Below are positions 1-8,197 of a stretch of 46,961 nt of DNA, one piece after another. Below the pieces are notes generated by a model. That model was not told the DNA's origin. It saw nothing but the letters and a program-made list of their open reading frames with translations, and did no database searches. Source of the stretch: an uncultured Lachnospiraceae bacterium (lineage in GTDB: Bacteria > Bacillota > Clostridia > Lachnospirales > Lachnospiraceae); NCBI GenBank assembly GCA_910586005.1, contig CAJUHG010000013.1, positions 1 to 46,961 of the forward strand, read 5' to 3'. The stretch's first letter is position 1; every line of letters starts with the position of its first letter. The position numbers and the translations under genes are program-made.

Positions 1-516
1 ATGTTTGACCAATTGCTATTGTATGGTTGTGGAGCTTTTGTCGCGTTTCAAAAAGAATTTGATGCCATGTCCTTTATGGGATATGAGGGAACAAATACCT
101 TTCGATTTTTTATTGCTATTTATGATAAAATTGCAGGAACTGAACTCGCTCAGCCGCTCATTCAGCAATTTATAAATATTGGGAATGGGCTAATTACAAA
201 TGTTTATACTTTTTATTATTGGTATGCAAACGATTTTGGGGTTTTGTATGCGCTGTTCGTACAGTTTATTGTTGGAATTTTGCATGGTATTTCTTATAGA
301 AAAATGTCCCAAATGAGTCTTTATGGCATATATATCTATTGCTTGTTTATACATCCTTTAGTTATGCAGATATTTCAGGATCAATATTTTTCATTATTAT
401 CCAGTTGGATTCAATTTTTGCTTTTTGGTTTTGTCTTTTTGCAGACCAATATATTATTTTCAAAATCCAAAAACAGGAGTAAAATGATGTTGAAAGTTTA
501 TGATAATTATGAATAA
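1..516 (+). CDS. Oligosaccharide repeat-unit polymerase (Wzy-like), C-terminal part
   Basis: The reading frame is open at the left edge, so the 171 residues seen are probably only the C-terminal part of a larger membrane protein. At least three hydrophobic segments are visible (about residues 80-95, 108-122 and 130-152). The segment with NVYTFYYWYANDFG followed by a hydrophobic stretch resembles the N-x-Y-T ... D-x-G pattern of O-antigen and capsule repeat-unit polymerases. These join lipid-linked repeat units on the outer face of the membrane. The gene overlaps the start of the flippase gene by 17 bases, which fits a Wzx/Wzy pair in one operon. The family call rests on this pattern, the membrane character and the neighbours; with the N-terminal part missing it is moderate. 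Confidence 0.6.
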   Translation: MFDQLLLYGCGAFVAFQKEFDAMSFMGYEGTNTFRFFIAIYDKIAGTELAQPLIQQFINIGNGLITNVYTFYYWYANDFGVLYALFVQFIVGILHGISYRKMSQMSLYGIYIYCLFIHPLVMQIFQDQYFSLLSSWIQFLLFGFVFLQTNILFSKSKNRSKMMLKVYDNYE

Positions 517-1921
517 AAAATCACAATTTTTAAAAAATTTGTTTACAGCTTTTTTGGCCCAAGGCATTTCATTGTTGTTGAGCGCTTTTATGTCTTTTGT
601 GATTCCTAAATTTCTTGGGGTAAAAGAGTATAGTTATTGGCAATTGTTTATTTTCTATAGCGGTTATGTGGGATTTTTCCATTTTGGATTTAATGATGGA
701 GTTTATTTAAGACTAGGCGGTAAAAAATATGAAGAACTGGATTTTAAAGGACTAGGCACACAGGTAAAAATAATATCTGTTGTAGAGGTACTTATATCAT
801 TGTTAATTATTGTATTAACAAATTTTCTTGTCTTAAATCCTGAAAGACGTATCATTTGGATTACAACAGGAATATATTTGTTTTTGAGTAATATGACATC
901 ATGTCTGGGATATATATTTCAAGCTGTGAATCTGACAAAAACATTTTCGGTATCTGTAATTCTAGATCGAATTTCTGTTCTTGCTTTTATTCTGCTTCTT
1001 CTTTTAAGGAAACAAGATAGTTTTGAACCGTTTATAATTACATATGCCATGAGTAAAGCGGTTGCTTTGGCATACTGTATATGGAAGGCAAAGAAAATCG
1101 TTTTTTCAAAGTTAGCAAATATCCATAACACATTGGCAGACATGTGGATCAGTTTTTCAGTTGGCATTAAGTTGACAATAGCAAATATTATGAGTATGCT
1201 AATACTTGGAATAGGGCGATGGGTTATAGATAATGTTTGGGGAATTGAATCATTTGGAAAGATATCATTATCGTTATCGTTGACCAATTTTTTTCTTGTG
1301 TTTATCCAACAAATCAGCATGGTACTCTTTCCAGCATTGAGAAGAGTAGGCGATGATAAGCAAAAGAAAATTTATAATATGGTAAGAATATATCTGGGCT
1401 TGTTTCTTCCGATAGTTTTTGTTTCATATTTTCCATTAAAATTTATTGTTGGTTGGTGGCTACCTCAATATTCTGAAAGTTTAAAGTATCTTGGATTACT
1501 GCTGCCATTATGTACATTTGATGGAAAGATGCAGATGCTTTGCAATACTTACTTAAAAGTACTTCGTCAAGAAAAAAGATTATTACAGATTAATGTATGT
1601 GCATTTTTTATAAGTTTATGCTTGTGTGTTTTCTGCGGGTATGGGCTTAATAATATAAATTGTGTAGTAGCGTCAATGGTTTTCTCTATCGCGTTTCGAA
1701 GTATAATAGCCGAAAGATTCTTAGCTAAAGAAATGGGGATTAATATTTTCAGGTTCATGGTTCAAGAAATTATTCTTGTTATAATTTTTGTTTTAAATGC
1801 ATGGTTTGTTGATGAGTTAATTGCATTTGGATTTACTATAATAATTTATGGAATATACTTATATATCAATAGAAAGAGTATTGATTTAAAACAATTGATG
1901 TCAATTGTAAAATTAAAGTAA
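500..1921 (+). CDS. wzx: Wzx-type polysaccharide flippase
   Basis: This 473-residue protein is hydrophobic along its whole length, with about 12-14 predicted membrane segments, and begins with the typical flippase arrangement of a basic N-terminus and a long helix (FTAFLAQGISLLLSAFMSF). Length and layout match the MOP/Wzx family, which flips undecaprenyl-diphosphate-linked oligosaccharides across the membrane. The start could be ATG 500 or ATG 509; neither has a good ribosome site, so translation is probably coupled to the polymerase gene it overlaps. A Wzz-like gene follows after 127 bases. A lipid-linked-glycan flippase is well supported, but the cargo cannot be read from sequence. Confidence 0.85.
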   Translation: MIIMNKKSQFLKNLFTAFLAQGISLLLSAFMSFVIPKFLGVKEYSYWQLFIFYSGYVGFFHFGFNDGVYLRLGGKKYEELDFKGLGTQVKIISVVEVLISLLIIVLTNFLVLNPERRIIWITTGIYLFLSNMTSCLGYIFQAVNLTKTFSVSVILDRISVLAFILLLLLRKQDSFEPFIITYAMSKAVALAYCIWKAKKIVFSKLANIHNTLADMWISFSVGIKLTIANIMSMLILGIGRWVIDNVWGIESFGKISLSLSLTNFFLVFIQQISMVLFPALRRVGDDKQKKIYNMVRIYLGLFLPIVFVSYFPLKFIVGWWLPQYSESLKYLGLLLPLCTFDGKMQMLCNTYLKVLRQEKRLLQINVCAFFISLCLCVFCGYGLNNINCVVASMVFSIAFRSIIAERFLAKEMGINIFRFMVQEIILVIIFVLNAWFVDELIAFGFTIIIYGIYLYINRKSIDLKQLMSIVKLK

Positions 1922-2048
1922 CTGTTCGCCTCCTGCTACCAACATGCCAGCATAACCGTCACACACCTCTAAAGAGGATTTTGTTCGTGGCAAGGGGTTC
2001 TGAATATAAAATAAATTTTCAATAGAAAATAATCTGGAGGAAATTACA
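1922..2048 (+). other. Intergenic segment with GC-rich island and short hairpin
   Basis: The first 80 or so bases after the flippase stop are about half G+C, against roughly 30 percent around them. They include a small perfect hairpin (CCTCT-AA-AGAGG, near 1965-1977) followed by ATTTTGTT, which could act as a weak terminator. A possible promoter for the next gene is TTGTTC with TATAAA 18 bases downstream. A GGAGG ribosome site lies at 2036-2040. No gene is convincing here. Confidence 0.4.
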
Positions 2049-3461
2049 ATGGAAACACAGGAAAGAATGGAAAGAGAAATCAATTTAGTGGATTTAATCT
2101 GGACTATCTTATTTGGATGGAAGCAAATCATCTGTATTGGCATTATATTTGCCATATTAATTAGTGGAATGAAGTTTTTGTCGGATACCAGATCTTTTAA
2201 TGCTAAAAAGAATATGGATATTGAAAAGGAAAAAGATGATTTGCAAAAGAATGAGCTTGAACAGGTTCAATCCGCCAAAGAGCTTGCAATACAGATAGAT
2301 AACTATCAGGAGTATTTGGATACAGCAACACTTATGCAAATTGATCCTTATAAAAAGAATATCCTTGAATTGCAGTATTATGTGGATTCTGATTATATTA
2401 TCAATTATACAAAAGACTATAAGCGTGAGTATACGGAGGATATAACCTTCATGTACTGCACCTATATCAAGGGTGGTGAAATGAGCAAAAAAGTACTTGA
2501 ATTAACAGGACTTTCCATCGACCAAAAAGATTTCCGTGAATTGTTGACAGTGGGACAATATAAAGCTACCATCACAATCACTATAACTTATCCCGAAGCA
2601 GATAAGTTGCAAATAATAGCTGAATCCATGAAGTCTTTGTTAAGCCAAAAAGAGGAAGATTACCAACAGTTTGGTTCCCATAAGCTCAAATTGGTGAATG
2701 AATTTCAAAATGTAATTATAGATACATCATTAATTGACAAAAAGTATACAATTATGAATAGTATTACATCTCTTAATACGCAGTTGGATAAATTAAAGGA
2801 AAGTATGACACCAAAACAGTTATATGTGTTTGATGAAGAAATAACAGCAGATTTGGGATATGAAATTATAAAAGTGGAAGATACAAAACCTTCCTTCAAT
2901 ATAAAATATATGATATTAGGAGCATTTGTGGGCGTTTTTCTGATATGTGTCTTGCTGGTGTGCAAAACTATATTCACCATCAAACTACAGAATTCAGAAG
3001 AAATACGCAGTCTATTTGGAGTTCGTCTGTTTGGAGAGATCGGAGTGTCAATGGAGAAAAGGGGATTTTTATCTGTGATTGACAAAATGCTACTTAGATT
3101 AAAAAACAGAAGAAAAAAGAAGTTATCAATAGAACAACAGATCAAAATTATTTCCGACAATATTGCCTTGTACTGTAAGCAACGAGGGATAGAATGTATT
3201 TATATGACAGGAAGCGAATATGAGAATGCAGATACAAATGTTTTGAATAGACTGAAGAAAGAGTTATCCAGACAGAACATCAAAGTAAAGGAAGGAAAAA
3301 ATATTTCTTATGATGTGGTATCCCTGCAATCATGCATAGAGGTTGGAGAGATTCTGTTTGTGGAACAGATCGGAAAATCTATTTATGATGAAATTTATAA
3401 TGAAATCAATTTAGTAAGGGAACAAAAAGGCAATATTTTGGGAGTTATTGTATTAGACTAA
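2049..3461 (+). CDS. Wzz/CpsC-like polysaccharide co-polymerase with kinase-like tail
   Basis: This 470-residue protein has the classic co-polymerase layout: a short cytoplasmic N-terminus, a membrane helix (about residues 24-42), a long extracytoplasmic part rich in helix-forming residues, and a second membrane helix (about 285-305). It goes on for a further 165 cytoplasmic residues. The end of that tail (VGEILFVEQIGKSIYDEI ... ILGVIVLD) resembles the last strands of a MinD/BY-kinase fold, but no Walker A GKS/T loop is present, so it should not be an active tyrosine kinase. Such proteins set chain length for Wzy polymerases. A GGAGG site 8 bases before ATG 2049 fixes the start. A decayed copy of the tail lies on the opposite strand just downstream. 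Confidence 0.75.
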   Translation: METQERMEREINLVDLIWTILFGWKQIICIGIIFAILISGMKFLSDTRSFNAKKNMDIEKEKDDLQKNELEQVQSAKELAIQIDNYQEYLDTATLMQIDPYKKNILELQYYVDSDYIINYTKDYKREYTEDITFMYCTYIKGGEMSKKVLELTGLSIDQKDFRELLTVGQYKATITITITYPEADKLQIIAESMKSLLSQKEEDYQQFGSHKLKLVNEFQNVIIDTSLIDKKYTIMNSITSLNTQLDKLKESMTPKQLYVFDEEITADLGYEIIKVEDTKPSFNIKYMILGAFVGVFLICVLLVCKTIFTIKLQNSEEIRSLFGVRLFGEIGVSMEKRGFLSVIDKMLLRLKNRRKKKLSIEQQIKIISDNIALYCKQRGIECIYMTGSEYENADTNVLNRLKKELSRQNIKVKEGKNISYDVVSLQSCIEVGEILFVEQIGKSIYDEIYNEINLVREQKGNILGVIVLD

Positions 3462-3511
3462 CTAGAACTTCGGCAGTATATATCTTCGGAAAACGAATTA
3501 TAAAAAAGTTA

Positions 3512-3545
3512 ATGTTGTGGGCAAAAGATATTTTGCCCACAACAT
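3512..3545. terminator. Bidirectional hairpin between converging operons
   Basis: A perfect 15-bp inverted repeat (ATGTTGTGGGCAAAA and its complement) surrounds a 4-base loop. On the minus strand it is followed within a few bases by TTTTTT; on the plus strand the run after it is A/T-rich but weaker. It lies between the + strand Wzz-like gene and the long minus-strand cluster and probably ends transcription from both sides. Confidence 0.8.
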
Positions 3546-3806
3546 CTCAAAAATCTCATCCTAAATAGATTTTTCTTTCTGTTCTATAAACAAAATATTC
3601 CCTACTTTTATTCCTTGATTTAAAGAAATTTTGCTATAAAACATATTTCCATTCGCTTTTACTTAAATATTCTTTTCTTCTAATATTTCATGATTCTTAC
3701 GATTATTTAACTCTCCCACTGACAATAACATTATACGAATTGAATTTTAAAATCTTTTCAATAATTCACAAAAAAGATTTGCAATTACAATTCTCTCTTT
3801 TTTCAT
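3546..3806 (-). pseudogene. Decayed C-terminal domain of a Wzz-like protein
   Basis: One minus-strand frame reads through three stop codons and matches the cytoplasmic tail of the Wzz-like protein encoded at 2049-3461 on the other strand. From NI*VK to SI*DEI there are 22 identities in 40 ungapped positions, with a K codon turned to TAA and a Y codon turned to TAG. Further upstream the frame begins at ATG 3806 behind a GGAG site and reads 19 codons before its first stop. The relic follows directly after the TviC-like gene, so an ancestral minus-strand operon probably carried its own Wzz/CpsC gene here. It can no longer give a full protein. Confidence 0.75.
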
Positions 3807-3819
3807 TTTTATAACTCCA

Positions 3820-4794
3820 TTACAAATTTTCTTTATACCAATCAATGGCCAATTTTAATCCCTCAGAAAAATTATAATCTGGATGGTATCCCAATTCTTC
3901 TTTTGCTTTTGAAATATCTGCATGAGAATGTTTAATATCCCCCACTCTATCTGGGCCAAAATTAGGCTCTATCTCTTTTTCAAGTGTTTTACATATCTTA
4001 TAATATAAATCTATTAGATATTCTCTTCCTCCATAAGCAATATTAAATGCTTGTCCTGCCACCTGATGAGAAGCCTTACAGGCTTTCAAATTTGCTTCTA
4101 TCACATTCTCAATATAGGTAAAATCCCTAGATTGTTTTCCATCTCCATTGATAGTAGGTGCTTCATTATTTAACAACATTTTTATAAATTTAGGGATAAC
4201 TGCTGCATATGCTCCTTTTGGATCTTGTCTTTTTCCAAATACATTAAAATAGCGCAATCCATAAGTATCCAAGCCATATAATTTATAATACAGTTTTCCA
4301 TATTCTTCATCTACTCTTTTTGTCAATGCATAGGGAGAGAGAAGATTTCCTTCTTCTCCTTCTTTTTTGGGAAGATTCGGATAATCTCCATATACAGAGG
4401 AACTTGATGCATAAACAAATTTTTTTACATGATTCTGTCTAGCAGCCTCTAACATATTCAACGTTCCTTTTATATTTACTTCTTCATAATAAAGAGGCAT
4501 TTCTATGCTCCTTGGTACACTTCCCCAAGCAGCTTGATGCAATACAAAATCTACATGCTTACATGCTTCTTTACAAATTTCAAGATTTGTAATATCTCCT
4601 TTTATAAAAGTATAATTTGGATGTTCTAAAAACAAGTCTACATTTTCCTGTTTTCCAGTAGAAAGATTATCCAAACATCTTACTTGATATCCCATAGATA
4701 AAATTGCTTCACATAAATTAGAACCTATAAAACCCGCACCGCCTGTTACTAAAAACAAACTATCTTTGGGAAATTCTATCTTATGATAACTCAT
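3820..4794 (-). CDS. UDP-HexNAc(A) 4-epimerase, TviC/WbpP-like
   Basis: This 324-residue short-chain dehydrogenase-type epimerase has the nucleotide loop TGGAGFIG near residues 17-24, a serine cluster YASSSSVYGD and the catalytic Y-x-x-x-K (YALTK). Length and sequence flavour match the TviC/WbpP/Gne group, which interconverts UDP-GlcNAc or UDP-GlcNAcA with the galacto form. I chose ATG 4794 because GGAGG lies 7 bases upstream; the longer frame to 4830 runs into the preceding gene. The upstream gene stops one base before this start, so the two are translationally linked. With the TviB-like dehydrogenase it would supply UDP-GalNAcA; the exact substrate is inferred from that pairing. Confidence 0.85.
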   Translation of the reverse strand: MSYHKIEFPKDSLFLVTGGAGFIGSNLCEAILSMGYQVRCLDNLSTGKQENVDLFLEHPNYTFIKGDITNLEICKEACKHVDFVLHQAAWGSVPRSIEMPLYYEEVNIKGTLNMLEAARQNHVKKFVYASSSSVYGDYPNLPKKEGEEGNLLSPYALTKRVDEEYGKLYYKLYGLDTYGLRYFNVFGKRQDPKGAYAAVIPKFIKMLLNNEAPTINGDGKQSRDFTYIENVIEANLKACKASHQVAGQAFNIAYGGREYLIDLYYKICKTLEKEIEPNFGPDRVGDIKHSHADISKAKEELGYHPDYNFSEGLKLAIDWYKENL

Positions 4795-4795
4795 A

Positions 4796-6106
4796 CTATA
4801 ACCTCCAATAAGTATATCCTGCTTCTTCATATTCTTTGCAATCTAAAAGCCCCTTAATATCAAAAAGAATCCTATTTTCATCTTTATACAACTTATTTAA
4901 CTTATCCAAGGTCAACTCTTTAAATTCTTTATGAGCAACTGCCAAAATAATAGCATCCATATCATGAATGTTTTCCATATCCATAAATTTAATACCATAT
5001 AACTTCTGTTCTTCTGATAAATCAGCTTGAGAATCTGAAACAACAGGATGAATGTCATATTCTTCTAATTCATTAATAATATCTATCACTTTTGTATTAC
5101 GCGTATCAGGACAATTTTCTTTAAAAGTAAATCCTAAAATAGCAACTTGAGCATTTTTGACATTTTTATCTCTTTTTACCAAACTTTTTACAAGATTTTC
5201 TGCAATATATTTTCCCATATCATCATTGATACGCCGACCAGATAAAATAACTTGACTGTGATATCCTAATTGTTCTGCTTGATAAGTTAAATAATAGGGA
5301 TCCACCCCAATACAATGTCCCCCCACTAAACCAGGCTGAAAATTTAAAAAATTCCATTTTGTTCCTGCTGCTTCTAAAACAGATTTAGTATCAATTCCCA
5401 TTTTATGAAAAATAATAGACAACTCATTCATAAAAGCAATATTGACATCTCTTTGACTGTTTTCAATCACTTTTGCTGCCTCTGCTACTTTTATACTTTC
5501 CGCTTCATACACACCAGCTTTTACTACCAAACGATATACATTTGCAATTTCCTGTAAAGTCTCTTTATCCATACCTGATACAATTTTTGTGATAGTCTCT
5601 AATTTGTGAACTTTATCACCGGGATTTATTCGCTCTGGCGAATAACCAACTTTAAAGTCTTTCCCACATTGTAATCCAGATTCTCTCTCTAAAATAGGAA
5701 CACATATTTCCTCAGTTACTCCAGGATATACAGTAGATTCATATACCACGATAGAATCCTTACTAAGATTTCTTCCTAAAATTTTACTTGCTCCTTCTAA
5801 TGGAGATAAATCTGGTGTATGATCTGCCTTTATAGGTGTAGGTACAGCTACAATATGAAATCTTGCTTCACGTAGCTTTTTCTCATCATTGGTAAATTCC
5901 ACCATACAATTTTTTATTGTTTCATCTCCCACTTCCTTCGTAGGATCTATTCCTTTTTTATATATTTCTATTTTCTTTTCGTTCAAATCATATCCTATTA
6001 CATTTACTTTCTCAGAAAAAGCAACTGCAATAGGCATACCCACATATCCAAGCCCTATCAATGACATTTTTTCTTCCTGATTGATAAGTTTCTTAAATAA
6101 TGACAT
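4796..6106 (-). CDS. Nucleotide-sugar 6-dehydrogenase, TviB/WbpO-like
   Basis: This 436-residue enzyme belongs to the UDP-glucose/UDP-HexNAc dehydrogenase family. It shows the NAD-binding loop GLGYVG (residues 18-23), the ESTVYPG segment and the catalytic cysteine in GGHCIGVDPYYL (about residue 264), followed by the C-terminal UDP-binding domain (GFTFKENCPDTRN). The sequence looks more like the TviB/WbpO branch, which oxidises UDP-GlcNAc to UDP-GlcNAcA, than like UDP-glucose dehydrogenases. AGGAGG 7 bases before ATG 6106 fixes the start. Immediate coupling to a TviC-like epimerase repeats the order seen in Vi-antigen loci and suggests production of a HexNAc uronic acid donor. Confidence 0.88.
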   Translation of the reverse strand: MSLFKKLINQEEKMSLIGLGYVGMPIAVAFSEKVNVIGYDLNEKKIEIYKKGIDPTKEVGDETIKNCMVEFTNDEKKLREARFHIVAVPTPIKADHTPDLSPLEGASKILGRNLSKDSIVVYESTVYPGVTEEICVPILERESGLQCGKDFKVGYSPERINPGDKVHKLETITKIVSGMDKETLQEIANVYRLVVKAGVYEAESIKVAEAAKVIENSQRDVNIAFMNELSIIFHKMGIDTKSVLEAAGTKWNFLNFQPGLVGGHCIGVDPYYLTYQAEQLGYHSQVILSGRRINDDMGKYIAENLVKSLVKRDKNVKNAQVAILGFTFKENCPDTRNTKVIDIINELEEYDIHPVVSDSQADLSEEQKLYGIKFMDMENIHDMDAIILAVAHKEFKELTLDKLNKLYKDENRILFDIKGLLDCKEYEEAGYTYWRL

Positions 6107-6120
6107 AAACTGTCCTCCTA

Positions 6121-7233
6121 TCATTGTACTTTCTCGTTTTTTATATGTTTACAAATGTTTCTAATTTCCTTCTCATATCTGTTAATAATAATAGTTCTAT
6201 CAAATTCTTTTTCTACTTTTTTTCTTCCTGCTTTCCCCATTTCAATCTTCTTTTGATAATCCAATTGAATAAATTTTTCCATAATTCTTTGTAACTCTTC
6301 TACACTCTTTGCTGCAAATCCAAAACCTGAAATTCCTTCATCAAAAGTTTCTTTGCATCCTGGAACATTAGACGCCAACACAGGCCTTCCACACGCTGCT
6401 CCCTCTAGAAGTACATTTGCCATCCCCTCATGATAACTTGGCAAAACAACTACATGACATTTTTTCATAAAAGAATGGACATCCTCTTGCATTCCCCAAA
6501 ATTTTACATATTCTGGTATATCTATTTTACTTAATTCTTCTTTAAAATCTTCTTCACAAAATCCCACCAACCAAACTTTCACCTTTTTCCCATTATGTTT
6601 TAGTCCCTTTGAAGCTTCTAATAATTCTACAACACCTTTATCACGCATTAATCTTCCTACAAACAAGAATATAACTTCATCCTCTTTTTCTGGATATTCT
6701 TCATAACAATGTTCTATCAGATTTACTCCTGAACCAGGAATTACATTAATATTAGAATGCTTCAAACCACATTTTTGAAAAAAATTTTTGTTACTGTGAT
6801 TTTGAAAAAAAATACATTCTGCTTTTTTCAAAGCCTGCCGATAGAAAAAGACCAATATGTTACTAAATATATTATTTTTTTCTACCGCGCTTCCTAATCC
6901 TGTTATATTTGCAATATAGGGTTTATGCATCCATTGACAGACAATTCCTCCATAAATATTGGGCTTTATGGTATAAGTTAATACAACTTCTGGATTAATT
7001 TTATATATTAATTTTCTATAAACTTGAAACAATTTGATTTCTTGAAAAATATTTTTACCTCTTCGTTTCAGTTGAACATTATGAAAAATCACTCCCATAT
7101 CTATTAATTTTTTTATATATTCCCCCTCTGGCAAAGCAATATGAACCTCATAATTTTGAAGAAGGCTTGCTAATAATTCTTTTCTAAATTTATATAATCC
7201 CACATCATAATTAGCCAATATTAATATTTTCAT
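6121..7233 (-). CDS. GT4 glycosyltransferase, PglA-like
   Basis: This 370-residue GT-B enzyme has an N-terminal acceptor domain with TYTIKPNIYGG (a stretch typical of the PglA/WbpL-associated HexNAc transferases) and a C-terminal donor domain with FVGRLMRDKGV and the E-x7-E pattern HEGMANVLLEG. It probably adds an N-acetylhexosamine or its uronic acid to a lipid-linked first sugar. The gene lies between a formyltransferase and the TviB-like dehydrogenase, in the same operon as a PglC-like initiating transferase, which suits a second-sugar transferase. GGAG 8 bases upstream supports ATG 7233. Donor and linkage are not readable from sequence. Confidence 0.85.
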   Translation of the reverse strand: MKILILANYDVGLYKFRKELLASLLQNYEVHIALPEGEYIKKLIDMGVIFHNVQLKRRGKNIFQEIKLFQVYRKLIYKINPEVVLTYTIKPNIYGGIVCQWMHKPYIANITGLGSAVEKNNIFSNILVFFYRQALKKAECIFFQNHSNKNFFQKCGLKHSNINVIPGSGVNLIEHCYEEYPEKEDEVIFLFVGRLMRDKGVVELLEASKGLKHNGKKVKVWLVGFCEEDFKEELSKIDIPEYVKFWGMQEDVHSFMKKCHVVVLPSYHEGMANVLLEGAACGRPVLASNVPGCKETFDEGISGFGFAAKSVEELQRIMEKFIQLDYQKKIEMGKAGRKKVEKEFDRTIIINRYEKEIRNICKHIKNEKVQ

Positions 7234-7297
7234 TAACTTTTCTCCAAATTATTTTCATTTCAATAACAACCATAAACGTTACACTCCAAGTTTTTAT

Positions 7298-8197
7298 CTA
7301 TTTAAACTTATGACCTACAAGTATCTTGACACAATCTATATTTTCATACTCATATACTCTAAGTAATCCATCTTGACATACAATGTCCAGATAATCCTTT
7401 GTAATATTTGCAATCTGTCCATTTATTCCATAATATCTTTTATTTTCTATATAATCGGCTTTCCAAATAATAATCTTATGTTTTCCATCATAAGTAGTAA
7501 ATGCTCCAGGATATGGTTTAGAAACTGCTCTTATCAATCTTTGAATTTTCTCTACTGGTTCTGTCCAGTCAATTCTTCCGTCCTCTGGTGTTCTTTTCAA
7601 AAGATAAGTAGCTTCTTCTTCCTTCTGTTTTTGTGGCTTTATGCTCCCATTTAATAATTGGGGCAGCAGTTTTTGTGTCATCCTTCCAATTGCTTCACAC
7701 AACTTTTTCTCCACATCACATGCATAATCTGTATCTTCAATTGTATATGGCTCTTGAATTAAAATATCACCAGAATCCATTCCTTCATCTAACAAAAACA
7801 TGGTACATTTTGTGTCATGCACACCTAATAATACTTGCCATACCATAGCTGCGCGTCCTCTAAATTTCGGTAAAGGGGTTGGATGAAATCCAATAACACC
7901 CTTGGATGCTATATGCAAAATATCCTTTTTTACCAATTGTGACAATCCCACAACAAAAATATAATCTGGCTCTAAGCGTTTTATTATTTCAATATTTTCT
8001 CTATCTTCAATTTTTTTAAATTTTTTGTATGGAATATGATATTTTTGTGCTAATTCATGAATCGGTCTATACCCTGATACATTTTCTGAATATTGCTCAT
8101 CTAGTGAAAACACAAAATTTACAGGAAAGGATGCTCTTATCATTTCTTGTAATACAACTTCACTTGAAATTACAGAACCAATCAAAATAGTCTTCAC
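7298..8197 (-). CDS. Formyltransferase-fold sugar-modifying enzyme
   Basis: The 299-residue protein has the formyltransferase core with HPTPLPKFRGRA, DEGMDSGDIL and a C-terminal Fmt-like barrel. In methionyl-tRNA formyltransferase the catalytic triad includes an Asn two residues before the His; here that position is Gly (GFHPTPLP), so chemistry may differ or another residue may substitute. Its setting between PglC and a GT4 points to sugar N-formylation rather than tRNA work, possibly of the 4-amino sugar made by the PglE/PglF-like enzymes. The start is GTG 8197 with AAAGGAG 8 bases upstream, overlapping the PglC stop by four bases (GTGA), so translation is coupled. Confidence 0.8.
   Translation of the reverse strand: MKTILIGSVISSEVVLQEMIRASFPVNFVFSLDEQYSENVSGYRPIHELAQKYHIPYKKFKKIEDRENIEIIKRLEPDYIFVVGLSQLVKKDILHIASKGVIGFHPTPLPKFRGRAAMVWQVLLGVHDTKCTMFLLDEGMDSGDILIQEPYTIEDTDYACDVEKKLCEAIGRMTQKLLPQLLNGSIKPQKQKEEEATYLLKRTPEDGRIDWTEPVEKIQRLIRAVSKPYPGAFTTYDGKHKIIIWKADYIENKRYYGINGQIANITKDYLDIVCQDGLLRVYEYENIDCVKILVGHKFK

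Noticed and set aside
919..1320. 133-codon minus-strand frame inside the flippase gene
   Set aside because: It lies wholly within a well-supported membrane-protein gene, has no ribosome site and no recognisable protein features.
1913..2155. 80-codon minus-strand frame spanning the gap before the Wzz-like gene
   Set aside because: It overlaps the start of a confident gene and has no ribosome site; the GC-rich part is reported only as an intergenic island.
3750..3806. A 19-codon ORF with a GGAG ribosome site
   Set aside because: It is the first piece of the decayed Wzz-like domain and continues in the same frame past the stop; better explained as a relic than as a gene.
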